NCBI GenBank assembly: GCA_035758825.1
Contig: DASTWA010000003.1
Coordinates: forward strand, 1-64,000
Reading direction: 5' to 3'
Length of the DNA: 64,000 nt
Source: JARIHD01 sp035758825
GTDB taxonomy: Bacteria; Patescibacteriota; Saccharimonadia; Saccharimonadales; UBA4665
The translations under genes and the position numbers were made by a program. Under the pieces are notes generated by a model, which saw only the letters and a list, made by a program, of their open reading frames with translations, did no database searches and was not told the origin of the DNA. The stretch's first letter is position 1. Every line of letters starts with the position of its first letter. Positions 53,704 to 63,506 of this stretch are shown piece after piece.

Positions 53704-54624
53704 ATGAAGTTTAGCAAAGCAAAAACCGACTTTTTGGAGTACCTAGAGATCGAACAGAACCGATCCCAAAAAACGATTCAAAACTACGACCACTACCTGA
53801 CTCGCCTGATCGATTTTGCCGATAACGATTTGCAGGTCAACGACATTACCCCAGAGCTCATCCGTAAATGGCGCCTGTGGCTGAACCGCCTAGGCACCAA
53901 TGTATCTGATGAGCTGGGCAAGACTACCCAGAATTACCACCTGATCGCCCTAAGAGGCTTCCTGAAATTTTGCGCCAAGCGCAATATACCCGCCCTGACA
54001 GCCGACAAGATTGAGCTGGCACGCACCAAACGCAAGCAAGTGACCTTCCTCAACGAAGATGAGCTGGCCCGGCTGTTTGCGCAACCCGACCCAGAAAAAT
54101 TAGCTGGTCTGCGTGACCGGGCGATACTGGAACTCTTGTTTTCCAGCGGTTTGCGCGTCTCGGAACTAGTAGGGCTCAACCGTGACCACATCAACCTTAA
54201 GCGCCGTGAGTTTATGGTCCGCGGTAAAGGCCAGAAAGACCGACCGATATTCATCAGCCCGGCGGCGGCCGACTGGATATCCGAATATATACACCGCCGC
54301 GAAGACAACACCGCGCCACTATTCGTACGTTACAGTGGACGAAAGTCAGTCGACCTGAGCGGCAATTACCACCGGCTGACCGCCCGCAGCGTGCAGCGGC
54401 TCGTAAGCCGTTATGCGCTGCTGGCGGGCATAACCAAACACGTCAGCCCCCACACACTCAGACATTCCTTTGCCACCGACTTACTCATGAACGGTGCAGA
54501 TCTCCGCAGCGTGCAGGCCATGCTGGGCCACAGTAACATCTCGACGACGCAGATCTACACCCATGTTACTGACCCGCATCTCAAAGATGTACACGAACGA
54601 TTCCATAGTAATACAGTCGACTAA
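53704..54624 (+). CDS. xerC: Xer-type tyrosine recombinase
   Basis: 306 residues: an N-terminal SAM-like core-binding domain (FLEYLEIEQNRSQKTIQNYDHYL) and a catalytic domain with Arg in SGLRVSELVGL, Lys in RGKGQKDRPI, HTLRHSFAT, the second His in GHSNISTTQIYTH and Tyr in the same motif. It probably resolves chromosome dimers; a XerC or XerD label cannot be told apart here. The ATG follows GGAGGGG. TACAAT (53689-53694) is only about 9 nt before the ATG. Confidence 0.88.
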   Translation: MKFSKAKTDFLEYLEIEQNRSQKTIQNYDHYLTRLIDFADNDLQVNDITPELIRKWRLWLNRLGTNVSDELGKTTQNYHLIALRGFLKFCAKRNIPALTADKIELARTKRKQVTFLNEDELARLFAQPDPEKLAGLRDRAILELLFSSGLRVSELVGLNRDHINLKRREFMVRGKGQKDRPIFISPAAADWISEYIHRREDNTAPLFVRYSGRKSVDLSGNYHRLTARSVQRLVSRYALLAGITKHVSPHTLRHSFATDLLMNGADLRSVQAMLGHSNISTTQIYTHVTDPHLKDVHERFHSNTVD

Positions 54625-54642
54625 TCGAAGTTATCGTGGCAG

Positions 54643-55716
54643 CTAAGGTTGGCAGAGACGGTTAGTGCTCGTCACGCCCGAAGCTGTGGCGTCAAAGTAG
54701 CCCTGCATAACCGAAAAACGCTTGCAGATGGCGTCCGTACTTTGGATTGCGTAGTCAGAGAGCTCGTTCTTACTTGTGGAGCGTATGGGCACATTAACCT
54801 GAATACGGCGGAGGACGTCTTCGGACTTACCGGTAGAGTCAATGACCGCCTGGGCGCCCTGCAGCTCAATGGCGTTACCCGCGTTGTCGTCAGCGGTTAC
54901 CTGCAAGGCAACGTTCTTGTACAGCGAAGTCACCCGCATGTAATAGCTATTTGTGGTCAGCCCGGTGATAGAGAGCGAGCAGCCGGTGTTGTTGCAGGCA
55001 ATGCCGATAAGATTATTGGTGTTGGCCGATCCGGCTGCATAAGCGACAGAGTTCGTACCACCAGAAGAGAACGGAACGGCAAAGGTAGTCATGGTGCTGT
55101 TGCGAAGTCCGTCGATAGACAGCCCGCCTCCAGATGCCGGCACCAGATCGAAACGAAGTACGCCATAGCCGCAGTTCCACGTGGCGCCTGTCCTAAATAC
55201 GTTGGTCGTTGAGGTGGGACAGCTGGTGATAGGTGACGCCCCCGACTTAGCCTGCCAGCTGAGATCAATGCGGCTAAAGTTAGCGCCTGTCGCCGAAGTC
55301 ATAGGAATGATCGTCGACGGCGTGCCGACGTCACTATACCGGAGTTCGGTTGGTGCGGTATCGACAAGCAGGCAGCTGTACTCGACATTTCTGGCGGCAT
55401 CAAGGACAGGATTGAGGGCCGCGTAAAAGGCACCCGTGCCATTGTCGTCACAGCCTGCCTTGTCCGGAACGGCAGTCCCCGAATTGACCGCATTGGCAAT
55501 CAGATTTCTGGCGTCATTAACACCGCTTTCGGCGGCGTAGAAGGCCTGTGTGCTTAACTGGCGGTCCAGCGACTCACGCTGGTTCCGACGGGAAATCTGC
55601 GCAAAGCCCAATGCTATCAGGCTAATGATGATCATCAGGACCATGGTGGTCATAATGGAGATCATTCCTACCTCAGAGGCACGGACAGTTGGTTTGGAGA
55701 TATACAAATTGCTCAT
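54643..55716 (-). CDS. PilX-like pilus assembly protein
   Basis: 357 residues. One membrane segment near the N-terminus (VGMISIMTTMVLMIIISLIALGFAQISRRNQRESLDRQLSTQAFYAAESGVNDARNLI in several parts) matches PilX N-terminal proteins, whose AESG motif is typical. The rest is Ser/Thr/Asn-rich and probably extracellular. Cysteines at several points may form disulfides. It is the last gene of the pilin cluster and follows it by 9 nt. Confidence 0.75.
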   Translation of the reverse strand: MSNLYISKPTVRASEVGMISIMTTMVLMIIISLIALGFAQISRRNQRESLDRQLSTQAFYAAESGVNDARNLIANAVNSGTAVPDKAGCDDNGTGAFYAALNPVLDAARNVEYSCLLVDTAPTELRYSDVGTPSTIIPMTSATGANFSRIDLSWQAKSGASPITSCPTSTTNVFRTGATWNCGYGVLRFDLVPASGGGLSIDGLRNSTMTTFAVPFSSGGTNSVAYAAGSANTNNLIGIACNNTGCSLSITGLTTNSYYMRVTSLYKNVALQVTADDNAGNAIELQGAQAVIDSTGKSEDVLRRIQVNVPIRSTSKNELSDYAIQSTDAICKRFSVMQGYFDATASGVTSTNRLCQP

Positions 55717-55725
55717 GCTTAATCC

Positions 55726-56379
55726 CTATTCTACTCTTTTTACGACGGTTGTGGTAATGTCTGACACGGCGCAAAACTGCGTCCCAAAACGGATGTTCTT
55801 GCAGGTTGCCGTAGAGGCTGTCGGATTATTCAGGAGGTCATCGTCACCGTAGGCAATCTTGACATGAATCTTATATAGATTACCGCTGACGTTAGTGACT
55901 TCCATTGCGGCAAGGCGCATGTTGGGCGACAGTAACTCACGGCCAAGAAGGCTCTGCGTCCCCATGCTTTGGACTAGAGCGCTCGCAGTGCAGTTAGCAA
56001 AATCGTCAACCACGAGGCCATGGTACCGCTGGTTTCCGGTGGGCGCACTGTCAACGACCTTATACCCTACCTGATAGCTGTAGCGTTTGTTACCGATACA
56101 AAACTTGTACGACGACCCTGCCGTCGGACTAACAGGGGTTATAGATATGTCGCCACCATTAAACTGGATACCCTGGGCGATAAGATCGCTCACAGTCCGG
56201 GCCGTATCCTGAACTGTAGACTCAGTCACACCCTTATAGTACACGCGCGAAAAATTCATTATTGCCGTGGTGACCGCAATAAGGACTACCCCGAACACAA
56301 TTGTGGCGATCATGACTTCCATAATGGTAAAGCCATGCTGTTGTGGTTGGATGCGGGTATTCCGTCGTTTTTTATTCAT
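55726..56379 (-). CDS. Minor prepilin (PilV/PilW-like)
   Basis: 217 residues with a class III signal: basic leader (KKRRNTRIQPQQH) then GFTIMEVMIATIVFGVVLIAV, cut after the Gly, with Glu at +5. The ectodomain has Cys pairs and GDDD. It overlaps the previous pilin gene by 8 nt. Confidence 0.8.
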   Translation of the reverse strand: MNKKRRNTRIQPQQHGFTIMEVMIATIVFGVVLIAVTTAIMNFSRVYYKGVTESTVQDTARTVSDLIAQGIQFNGGDISITPVSPTAGSSYKFCIGNKRYSYQVGYKVVDSAPTGNQRYHGLVVDDFANCTASALVQSMGTQSLLGRELLSPNMRLAAMEVTNVSGNLYKIHVKIAYGDDDLLNNPTASTATCKNIRFGTQFCAVSDITTTVVKRVE

Positions 56380-56824
56380 AAACCCTGTACTTCATTTGGA
56401 CGGTGTTACTGCCGCCACTTCTTATGTCGATCCACGTATTAGTCACAGTAAAGGTATTGCCGGATCGTGTAACAGCCAGGTTAAAGGCTGGCTGGCTGGT
56501 GGTCGCATTTCCGCTTGTGTCTACTTTGCAGGCGGCGGTGTTGCTTGCCACCGCTATTCTGGCACTGTTTATGCAGAACGGGGCTGGCACGCCGGCGCCG
56601 AATATCGCAGGGCTGTTGGTTGCTGCCAGGCTCTTGAGGAGCTCCACCTGGCTTTCTACAAGCTTGACTGCATTCACCCGTTCCTGAGATGTACGGGTAT
56701 TCTGGAGGCTTCGGTTGGTCATCACAAAGGCCCCACCGAGGACGCTGGTTATGACGGCGATTGCAATAAGCACCTCTACGATGGTGTCGCCTTTTTGGGA
56801 TTGTACTATAGTTTTTATGGACAT
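56372..56824 (-). CDS. Minor prepilin
   Basis: 150 residues. The leader MSIKTIVQSQKG is followed by DTIVEVLIAIAVITSVLGGAF, a class III signal with Glu at +5. It overlaps both neighbours, so the cluster is translated as one unit. Confidence 0.8.
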   Translation of the reverse strand: MSIKTIVQSQKGDTIVEVLIAIAVITSVLGGAFVMTNRSLQNTRTSQERVNAVKLVESQVELLKSLAATNSPAIFGAGVPAPFCINSARIAVASNTAACKVDTSGNATTSQPAFNLAVTRSGNTFTVTNTWIDIRSGGSNTVQMKYRVYE

Positions 56825-57696
56825 GATTTGTTTTCCCTGATACTTACGGTCACTGACTGCTGGCGGCCTCCTCCACCGATGGTGATAGTTGCCGACTGGT
56901 TGCTGGTTGCACTATAAAAGCAAAGCCTGATGCCGCTTGAGGTATTGATGGGGCTGGCCGCCAGGTTATTGTTGATTGCCTGGGCGGCTGCCAACGGCGT
57001 CATACCCTTGGTTGTGCCATTTATGGGTAAGACATTCACGTGCTGCGAAGAAGAATCTACTCCGCTGCCGCTATAACTGGCCAGCGAATTAAGGAATGCG
57101 ACTGCACCAATGTCAGCCCCAGCGGCGCCGTACTTCATTTGCTCGAGTTTGAGGCCATACTTTACGATGCCGGTCGTACTGGCATCCGGGGTCGAAGGGC
57201 TGATAGTGCTAGGCGCGATAGCCTTTGGCCGGGCGGCTGCATACGTAGCCACCTCGCGGCCGCTCGTATCGCGTTGCAAACCCGCTACCGTATAGACCTT
57301 TAGCTGCTCGTTGCCGCTGGTGTTGGAAACGTCAAACTGTATGACCTTGCCCAAAAATATGCAGCCGGTGTTTGCGCCCTGCCGGCTACTGCCCGGCGTC
57401 AAATTTGGACCGGCAGCCCCAGCTGTACAGGTAAAGTTATTGGTATCTGGGTAAAAACCCGATCCTACGTCGTTGATAACCTGCTGGATCTGGCTCTTGA
57501 CATCTTGGACCGACTGCGAGAACTGTGTCCTCCCCTGGCGTCCGGCAAGGGTCGCCACGACAGCCACAAACAGGGCCGCAGTAACACCCAGTACGACAAG
57601 CGTCTCGATTATGGTAAAACCTTGGGCTTGGTGGCCACCCTTCATACGTTCAAGTATAGCATAAGCGTTTCGCCTTCTGCGGTTAGTTCTAGCCAT
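56815..57696 (-). CDS. Minor prepilin with long leader
   Basis: About 293 residues from ATG 57696 (MARTNRRRRNA), overlapping pilD by 8 nt. QGFTIIETLVVLGVTAALFVAVVA is the class III signal. The ectodomain is rich in Gly, Ser and Thr with a Cys-containing region (NNFTCTAG...TGCIFLG). A later ATG at 57645 (MKGGHQAQGF) lies 7 nt after a TATACT and may be the real start of a leaderless message. Confidence 0.75.
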   Translation of the reverse strand: MARTNRRRRNAYAILERMKGGHQAQGFTIIETLVVLGVTAALFVAVVATLAGRQGRTQFSQSVQDVKSQIQQVINDVGSGFYPDTNNFTCTAGAAGPNLTPGSSRQGANTGCIFLGKVIQFDVSNTSGNEQLKVYTVAGLQRDTSGREVATYAAARPKAIAPSTISPSTPDASTTGIVKYGLKLEQMKYGAAGADIGAVAFLNSLASYSGSGVDSSSQHVNVLPINGTTKGMTPLAAAQAINNNLAASPINTSSGIRLCFYSATSNQSATITIGGGGRQQSVTVSIRENKSCP

Positions 57697-58483
57697 ATAC
57701 GACACCTGCGTACCAATCCAAAATATCGGCCCCAAACAGCGTGACTACAATGAGTCCGAGGATGAGGAATGGCCCGAATGGTATCTGTGTCTTGCGCCCC
57801 GCCTTGCCTCGTACCACTTGCGGCAGCGTGGCCGCCAGCCCTGCAGCTGAGGCTGCAAATAACACCAAAAAGCCCTCCAGCACGCCACCTGCCAACAGCC
57901 CCAGAACAAGGCCGAGTTTGACGTCTCCGCCTCCGATCCATGTTCCTTTGGATATTTGGTACAAAAGATAGAATATTCCGCTTACGACCAAAGCTCCGCC
58001 CAACGCGTTCGCGGCATAACGCCAATCCGCACTGTATACCGATATAGCGATGACCTGCGCCAAGGCAAGCCCCACTAGCGGAAATACTATCTTGTCAGGG
58101 AGCAAAAACCACCTGAAGTCATATATAGTCAGTGCCAAAAAGCCAATCAAGAACACCAGCCAAAAAATAAAGGCAATGAGCCCTTTCCCCTCCAGCTGCA
58201 TGGGCCACCAAGCATACGACACCACGAATAACATCGGCATGGCCAATTCTGCCAATGGCGTGTCTTCGATTTTTTTGTGACAATAGCGGCACTTGCCATG
58301 AAGCAGCAGCCAACTGATGACAGGTATGAGATCCAGAGGTGCAAGTTTATGGTGACAGTGCGTACACTCCGACCGGTCGCTTACCCAATTCTTTTTTTGG
58401 TGAATACGCCAGACAAACGCATTAACAAAACTACCCAGAATAAAACCAAAGACAACAAGCATTATAAGCAGGAGCGGTATCAT
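57689..58483 (-). CDS. pilD: Prepilin peptidase
   Basis: 264 residues with about seven membrane segments. The cytoplasmic loop has two CxxC pairs (CTHCHHK and CRYCHKK). The catalytic Asp residues lie in IYDFRWFLLPD and GGGDVKLG. It cleaves and may methylate the prepilins encoded around it. Confidence 0.93.
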   Translation of the reverse strand: MIPLLLIMLVVFGFILGSFVNAFVWRIHQKKNWVSDRSECTHCHHKLAPLDLIPVISWLLLHGKCRYCHKKIEDTPLAELAMPMLFVVSYAWWPMQLEGKGLIAFIFWLVFLIGFLALTIYDFRWFLLPDKIVFPLVGLALAQVIAISVYSADWRYAANALGGALVVSGIFYLLYQISKGTWIGGGDVKLGLVLGLLAGGVLEGFLVLFAASAAGLAATLPQVVRGKAGRKTQIPFGPFLILGLIVVTLFGADILDWYAGVVYG

Positions 58484-58499
58484 GCAAGTATGGTATCAC

Positions 58500-58530
58500 A
58501 AAAATAGCACCCTCACGGGGTGCTATTTTG
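58500..58530 (-). terminator. pilA terminator
   Basis: AAAATAGCACCC/GGGTGCTATTTTT, ending the pilA transcript before pilD. Confidence 0.85.
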
Positions 58531-58546
58531 ACGCGAGCGCTAAAAG

Positions 58547-59011
58547 CTATCCTTCAACACATTGGAGTTGTGTGCCACCGCTGGTTTCGACGCGGAAAAG
58601 GACAACTACTTGTCGTGTACTGCCACTGGTCGTATCGTCCAAGGAGGTGTTACACTTTACACCGGTACGAATGAGCGCAGTGTCAGTGTTGGCTGGGAGT
58701 GTGCCAGTGTTCCCGGCCTTGATTCCTAGGCTCGTAATACTTTTGGTATTAGCAGCGCCCATTACGGCCGTAACATCTGCTGCTTCCGTAGTGCCACCAA
58801 GCACCGAACCACCCTTGTTAGCTGATATTTCGGCATAGGCGTCGAGAAGACGGCTTGCTTCGTTGCGGTACGTGGTGTTGCGTGAGTTACGCTGCAAAGC
58901 AGGAACAGCCAGGAACACTACCAGCATGATCAAACCGGCGATAGCCAAGACGATCAAGACTTCGATGATAGTGAAGCCGGATTCCTTACGTTTCTGAAGT
59001 TTTTGTAGCAT
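58547..59011 (-). CDS. pilA: Major type IV pilin
   Basis: 154 residues: leader MLQKLQKRKESG, then FTIIEVLIVLAIAGLIMLVVFLAVPAL with Glu at +5, which packs in the pilus core. The ectodomain is small, with two cysteines (KCNTSLDD and LQCVEG) placed like the C-terminal disulfide loop of pilins. It is a single-gene unit with its own promoter and terminator, as expected for the abundant subunit. Confidence 0.88.
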   Translation of the reverse strand: MLQKLQKRKESGFTIIEVLIVLAIAGLIMLVVFLAVPALQRNSRNTTYRNEASRLLDAYAEISANKGGSVLGGTTEAADVTAVMGAANTKSITSLGIKAGNTGTLPANTDTALIRTGVKCNTSLDDTTSGSTRQVVVLFRVETSGGTQLQCVEG

Positions 59012-59058
59012 TGCAAATGCCCCCTTTGCTGTAATCTTTAAGTGCTTATGCTAATAGG

Positions 59059-59087
59059 ATAATACGAATCCTTGCCCAAAAAAGCAA
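59059..59087 (-). promoter_or_regulatory. pilA promoter
   Basis: TTGCTT (59087-59082), 17 nt, TATTAT (59064-59059), with a leader of about 40 nt containing AAAGGGGGC. Confidence 0.65.
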
Positions 59088-59093
59088 TAATTT

Positions 59094-60314
59094 TTATTGG
59101 GTGAACGATTGGCCTGCCAGGCCATAAATTGGCAACAGTACCGCCGCTACGATAATGAAGGCGACGATGCCCAAAATCACCATTAGAACCGGTTCGATAA
59201 TGGTCGATATCGCCTTTACCTGGTCGTCGACTTCTTTTTCGTAATAGTCGGCGGTCTTGCCGAGCATCTGCTCCAGCGACCCGGACTGCTCGCCGATGCG
59301 GAGCATGTTCGGAACCAGCTCCAGGAAGTTCGGATCGTTTTGCAGCGCGTCCGAAAGCGACTTCCCACCCTTAACTTTGTCGGCCGCCTTCTTGATTGAA
59401 TTTTCTACATGGACATTGTTTACGGAGTTGGCCGTAATTTCTAGCATTTGGATAAGCGGTACACCGCTGGCAACCAACGTTGTACCAGTTCGCGCAAAGC
59501 GGGCCATATACATCTTGGTAAACAGCGGCCCGACCGGCCAAGCCTTCATTTTGAGGCGGTCGATCACCTGCTTGCCGCCCATAGTCCGTGCCCAGCGCGT
59601 AGTAAAAAACACCGCCAAACCGAGCATGATGATCACAAGCCACCAGAAGTTGATGATAAACTTAGCGACCGACAGCAGCGCCTTGGTAATAAACGGCAGT
59701 GTCGCGCCAGGGATGCCCTCATAGAGAACTTCGACCTGGGGTAAAACCTGCACGATCATAAACCCGACCACTGCCATCATAACAATAATAACAATCAACG
59801 GATAAACCATAGCCCCGCGCACCTTGCTGATCAGCTCGGCGTCTTTTTCTTGTTGTACGGCCAAACGCTCAAGGGCCTTGTCGAGCGTACCCGATGCCTC
59901 GCCGGCAGCAATAAGACTGATGTAGACGCGATTAAAAGCCTCTGGGTGCTTGGCCATAGCGGTCGACAACGTTGCGCCGGCTTCGACATCATTAATGACT
60001 TTGTTAATGACAACCTTCAGGGGCTTGCTGGTCGTCTGGTTATTCACGCTCCTGAGGCTCTGGACGAGCGGCAGGCCAGCATTAATAAGCGTGGATAGCT
60101 GTCGAGAAAACAGAACCTTGTCTTTGATTTTGATACGGTTTCTGTGCCTGGCGATAAACCCAGTTGCAGCTTTGTCGGCAAGCACGATGTCAATCGGCAC
60201 CAAGCCTTCTTTGCGGATGAGCTTGGAGGCAGCGGCTTCGTTTTCGGCCTGGACGTCAGACTTAATGTACTGGCCCGTGGCTGGGTCGCGTGCGGTGTAG
60301 CGGAAGGATAACAT
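59094..60314 (-). CDS. pilC: Type IV pilus inner-membrane platform protein
   Basis: 406 residues of the GspF/PilC family: two similar halves (LFSRQLSTLINAGLPLVQSLRSVNNQ and RFARTGTTLVASGVPLIQMLEITANS) and three membrane segments near 170-195, 215-240 and 380-400. It anchors the motor ATPases. It starts 9 nt after pilT. Confidence 0.93.
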   Translation of the reverse strand: MLSFRYTARDPATGQYIKSDVQAENEAAASKLIRKEGLVPIDIVLADKAATGFIARHRNRIKIKDKVLFSRQLSTLINAGLPLVQSLRSVNNQTTSKPLKVVINKVINDVEAGATLSTAMAKHPEAFNRVYISLIAAGEASGTLDKALERLAVQQEKDAELISKVRGAMVYPLIVIIVMMAVVGFMIVQVLPQVEVLYEGIPGATLPFITKALLSVAKFIINFWWLVIIMLGLAVFFTTRWARTMGGKQVIDRLKMKAWPVGPLFTKMYMARFARTGTTLVASGVPLIQMLEITANSVNNVHVENSIKKAADKVKGGKSLSDALQNDPNFLELVPNMLRIGEQSGSLEQMLGKTADYYEKEVDDQVKAISTIIEPVLMVILGIVAFIIVAAVLLPIYGLAGQSFTQ

Positions 60315-60323
60315 CGCTGGTCG

Positions 60324-61391
60324 CTATCCCCTCATTAACCTGTCTAGCTCGTCAAGGTCAACGGCGTGGTTGCGCGCTTCTTCGTAGCTGATAGTACCAT
60401 TGTGGACCATGGCGGCCAAGGTCTTATCCATGGACTGCATGCCGAATTCGGCGCCCGTCTGGATGACGGCTTCCAGCTGGTGGGTCTTGCCTTCGCGGAT
60501 GATGTTACGGACAGCTGGTGTGGCAGTCAGGATTTCGGCTGCGGCGATTCGGCCACCGCCAATTGCCGGGACCAGGCGCTGCGAACAGATAGCCATCAGG
60601 ATGTTGGACAACTGCGAACGGATTTGCGGCTGCTGGTGTGGCGGGAACACGTCGATCATACGGTCGATGGACTGGGCGGCGCTGTTGGTGTGCAAGGTTG
60701 CGAATACCAAGTGCCCTGTTTCGGCGATGGTGATAGCCGAGGCGATGGTTTCGAGGTCACGCATCTCACCGATAAGGACGACATCCGGGTCTTCACGCAG
60801 GGCCGAGCGAAGCGCAGCCGAGAACGAATACGTGTCGTAGTGTACTTCGCGCTGAACGATCACCGACTTCTTTGAACGGTGCGTGTACTCAATCGGGTCT
60901 TCGATGGTAATGATGTGCTCGCTGCGTTCCATATTGATCTTGTGGATCATTGCTGCCAGGGTCGTTGATTTACCGGAACCGGTCGGACCGGTCACCAAAA
61001 CCAAACCGCGCGGATAGTCGGCAAATTTATTGATGATGGGCGGCAGGCCGAGCTGCTCGATAGTCAAAATTTCGTTTGGGATAAGACGCAAGGCTGCGGC
61101 CAGGTTGCCCCGCTCATGAAAGGCGTTCACACGGAAACGGCCTAGGTCACCGAAGGCGAAACTGAAGTCAAACTCTTTGTCCTTTAACAGGATCTGCTTC
61201 TGGTCTTCGTCGAGGATGGCAAACACCAGTGTTTCGACGGCTTCGTCAGTCAAAATGTCGGTCCCGGCGACCGGGATCAGCGCGCCGTCGACACGGAGCA
61301 TGGGCGGCAGACCTACCTGCAGGTGTAAGTCAGAGGCCTTCTTTTTGACTACCTCCTCCAGGAGTATCTCGATTCTTGGCTGTCCTTGCAT
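60324..61391 (-). CDS. pilT: Pilus retraction ATPase
   Basis: 355 residues: an N-terminal PAS-like domain, Walker A GPTGSGKST, the Asp box (TIEDPIEYTH), Walker B (DPDVVLIGEMRDLETI), the His box and a C-terminal AIRNLIREGKTHQL, typical for PilT. It powers pilus retraction, twitching and DNA uptake. Confidence 0.95.
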   Translation of the reverse strand: MQGQPRIEILLEEVVKKKASDLHLQVGLPPMLRVDGALIPVAGTDILTDEAVETLVFAILDEDQKQILLKDKEFDFSFAFGDLGRFRVNAFHERGNLAAALRLIPNEILTIEQLGLPPIINKFADYPRGLVLVTGPTGSGKSTTLAAMIHKINMERSEHIITIEDPIEYTHRSKKSVIVQREVHYDTYSFSAALRSALREDPDVVLIGEMRDLETIASAITIAETGHLVFATLHTNSAAQSIDRMIDVFPPHQQPQIRSQLSNILMAICSQRLVPAIGGGRIAAAEILTATPAVRNIIREGKTHQLEAVIQTGAEFGMQSMDKTLAAMVHNGTISYEEARNHAVDLDELDRLMRG

Positions 61392-61421
61392 TATTGTTCC
61401 ACCCTCTTATCTTTCTGTTCC

Positions 61422-63233
61422 TTATGCGGCATCCGAGGCTGACGCTACCCTGTTGATTTCGGTCAGTGTCGTGCGCCCTGCCAAAGCCTTGAGGTAACCG
61501 TCTTCGCGCATTGTCACCATACCTTGCTTGCGGGCCATATCCTGGATTTCGGCGCTTGTCGCGCGCTTGAGGATTAGCTGTTGGATTTCTGGCGTAATGT
61601 TAAACACCTCGTAAACCCCCATTCGCCCCTTATAACCGCCAGGCGCATCAGGACTATCTTTGCCCTTGGTTAAAGTATAAGCATTTTGGGTGGCTAGTGG
61701 CAAGTTCTCGTACCCTAAGTCTGCGGAAACCTTGGCAACTTCTTCGGCGGTTTTGGGCAGCAGGCTGCCAATGGTCTTTTTGACGGCTTCGGCTTCTACC
61801 GTATCGGACTCATAAGTCTCCTTGTTGGCGCCAATCCGTCGGACAAGACGCTGTCCGATCACCGTGCGGACAGTCGAGGCAATAAGGAATGGCTCAATGC
61901 CCATGTCGAGCAAGCGAGGCAGGATTCCTGCCGCCGAGTTGGTGTGCAGCGTACTGAACACCAGGTGCCCTGTCAGGGCGGCCTGCACGGCTAATTCGGC
62001 TGTTTCTTTATCACGAATCTCACCGACCATCACGACGTCGGGATCCTGACGTAGGATAGACCTCAGGCCGTTGGCAAAGGTCAACCCGACCTCGGCATTA
62101 ACCTGAATCTGGTTAACGCCCTCCATCTTGTACTCGACTGGGTCTTCGAGAGTGACAATGTTGATCGCGTCACTCTTGACCTCCTGGAGCAAGGCATACA
62201 AAGAGGTCGACTTACCGGAACCGGTCGGACCGGAAGTCAATACCATGCCACTGGTGCTCTTGATACCTTCCCGGATAGTACGAAGTGCACGGCCGGCATA
62301 ACCCATGTCTTCGAGTTTGAGGCTGGTTCCGGACTTATCCAGCAGACGAATGACCACCTGTTCCCCCCACACCACCGGTGATATGGCAATACGGAGATCA
62401 ATGTTTTTGCCGGCAGAGTTAATACTAAATTCGCCGTCTTGCGGGATGCGGTGTTCGTCAATCTTGAGGTTTGCCAAAATCTTGATACGCGAAACAAGCG
62501 GCGGCTCCGTGCTCTTGGGAAGCCGCAATATCTCACGCAAGATGCCATCGATGCGGCAGCGGATTTTGAGCGAATCTTGCAGGGGTTCGATGTGCACATC
62601 ACTGGCGTTATTCTTGGCGGCGTATTCCAAAATCGTAGATAGCGCCTTGCTGATGGGCGAATCCTGAACAATCGTCTTGATATTCTTAGTATCGGCAGCC
62701 ACCTCCCCGCCACGTCTCGCCTTGGACGTCTCCGGTTCGGCGGCAGGTGCATTGATGCTGCTGATGTCGCTTACGACCTGACTGGAGATATTGGCCTGGT
62801 ATTGGTGCAGTACATTCCGGATGCCCGACTCGCTGGCCGCATACACCTTAAGCGGACGTCCGATTTTATTCGACAAAAAATCGACCGCTTGGACATTATC
62901 GGCGTCCAGCATGGCGACTACCAGCCGGTTCTGCATTTCGCCGAGCGGTACGGCCATGTATCGTTCAGCCACATCCTGCGGGAGCAGGTCGAGTACTTCT
63001 GTAGGAATCCTGGCGGCGCTCAGATTAACATATGGGACCTTGGTAACGTGGGCGATCGTCTTGGTCAGAATCTCATCGGGCACCATGCCGCTCGTCGTAA
63101 GGTAGCTCAAAAAAGGCGTGTTCTCTTTGGACGCCTTGGCCTTTAAGTCGGCCAACTGTTCTTTGGACAGCGCTCCTTCCTTTACAAGCGTGTCCTCAAC
63201 CTGCTTTTGGGCTGCGGTGGACAAAACACTCAT
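61422..63233 (-). CDS. pilB: Pilus extension ATPase
   Basis: 603 residues: a MshEN/GspE-II N-terminal domain (about 10-160), Walker A GPTGSGKST, Asp box (TLEDPVEYKMEGVNQIQ) and Walker B (DPDVVMVGEIRDKETAELA). The C-terminal tetracysteine zinc site of most PilB/GspE proteins is absent: the segment from RLVRRIGANKETY to GYKGRMGVYEV has no Cys. TATACT ends 6 nt before the ATG. It is upstream of pilT and pilC. Confidence 0.93.
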   Translation of the reverse strand: MSVLSTAAQKQVEDTLVKEGALSKEQLADLKAKASKENTPFLSYLTTSGMVPDEILTKTIAHVTKVPYVNLSAARIPTEVLDLLPQDVAERYMAVPLGEMQNRLVVAMLDADNVQAVDFLSNKIGRPLKVYAASESGIRNVLHQYQANISSQVVSDISSINAPAAEPETSKARRGGEVAADTKNIKTIVQDSPISKALSTILEYAAKNNASDVHIEPLQDSLKIRCRIDGILREILRLPKSTEPPLVSRIKILANLKIDEHRIPQDGEFSINSAGKNIDLRIAISPVVWGEQVVIRLLDKSGTSLKLEDMGYAGRALRTIREGIKSTSGMVLTSGPTGSGKSTSLYALLQEVKSDAINIVTLEDPVEYKMEGVNQIQVNAEVGLTFANGLRSILRQDPDVVMVGEIRDKETAELAVQAALTGHLVFSTLHTNSAAGILPRLLDMGIEPFLIASTVRTVIGQRLVRRIGANKETYESDTVEAEAVKKTIGSLLPKTAEEVAKVSADLGYENLPLATQNAYTLTKGKDSPDAPGGYKGRMGVYEVFNITPEIQQLILKRATSAEIQDMARKQGMVTMREDGYLKALAGRTTLTEINRVASASDAA

Positions 63234-63257
63234 ATGACTAGTATAGCTCGCGTCCGC

Positions 63258-63506
63258 TTATTGCGAGTTAGCAAATGGGTTAGGATTATTAGAGTCACCG
63301 ATTTCGATAAGCTGGGTTGGATCGATTGAATTTACGTTGAAGTACTTCTCGCTGGGCAATGGGAAGTCGGATGTAATAACATCTACCACTTCGGCTTTTT
63401 GCTGACGATCGGCAGGCTTGCCGAATAGCATATCAGATAATACGAACGACAGTACGCCGCTTACAAAAACAACAATAATGATCATAGCTACGTCTTTTTG
63501 TTTCAT
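63258..63506 (-). CDS. Small pilus-locus protein with one membrane segment
   Basis: 82 residues: a basic start, a membrane segment (about 7-28), and a short external part rich in Asp, Pro and Asn. It overlaps the pilO-like gene by one base and precedes pilB, so it may be a PilP-like adaptor. No family is recognised. Confidence 0.55.
   Translation of the reverse strand: MKQKDVAMIIIVVFVSGVLSFVLSDMLFGKPADRQQKAEVVDVITSDFPLPSEKYFNVNSIDPTQLIEIGDSNNPNPFANSQ

Noticed and set aside
53704..54624. The Xer recombinase as a phage or element integrase
   Set aside because: No attachment repeats or mobile genes flank it, it is not next to a tRNA, and it has normal Xer length.
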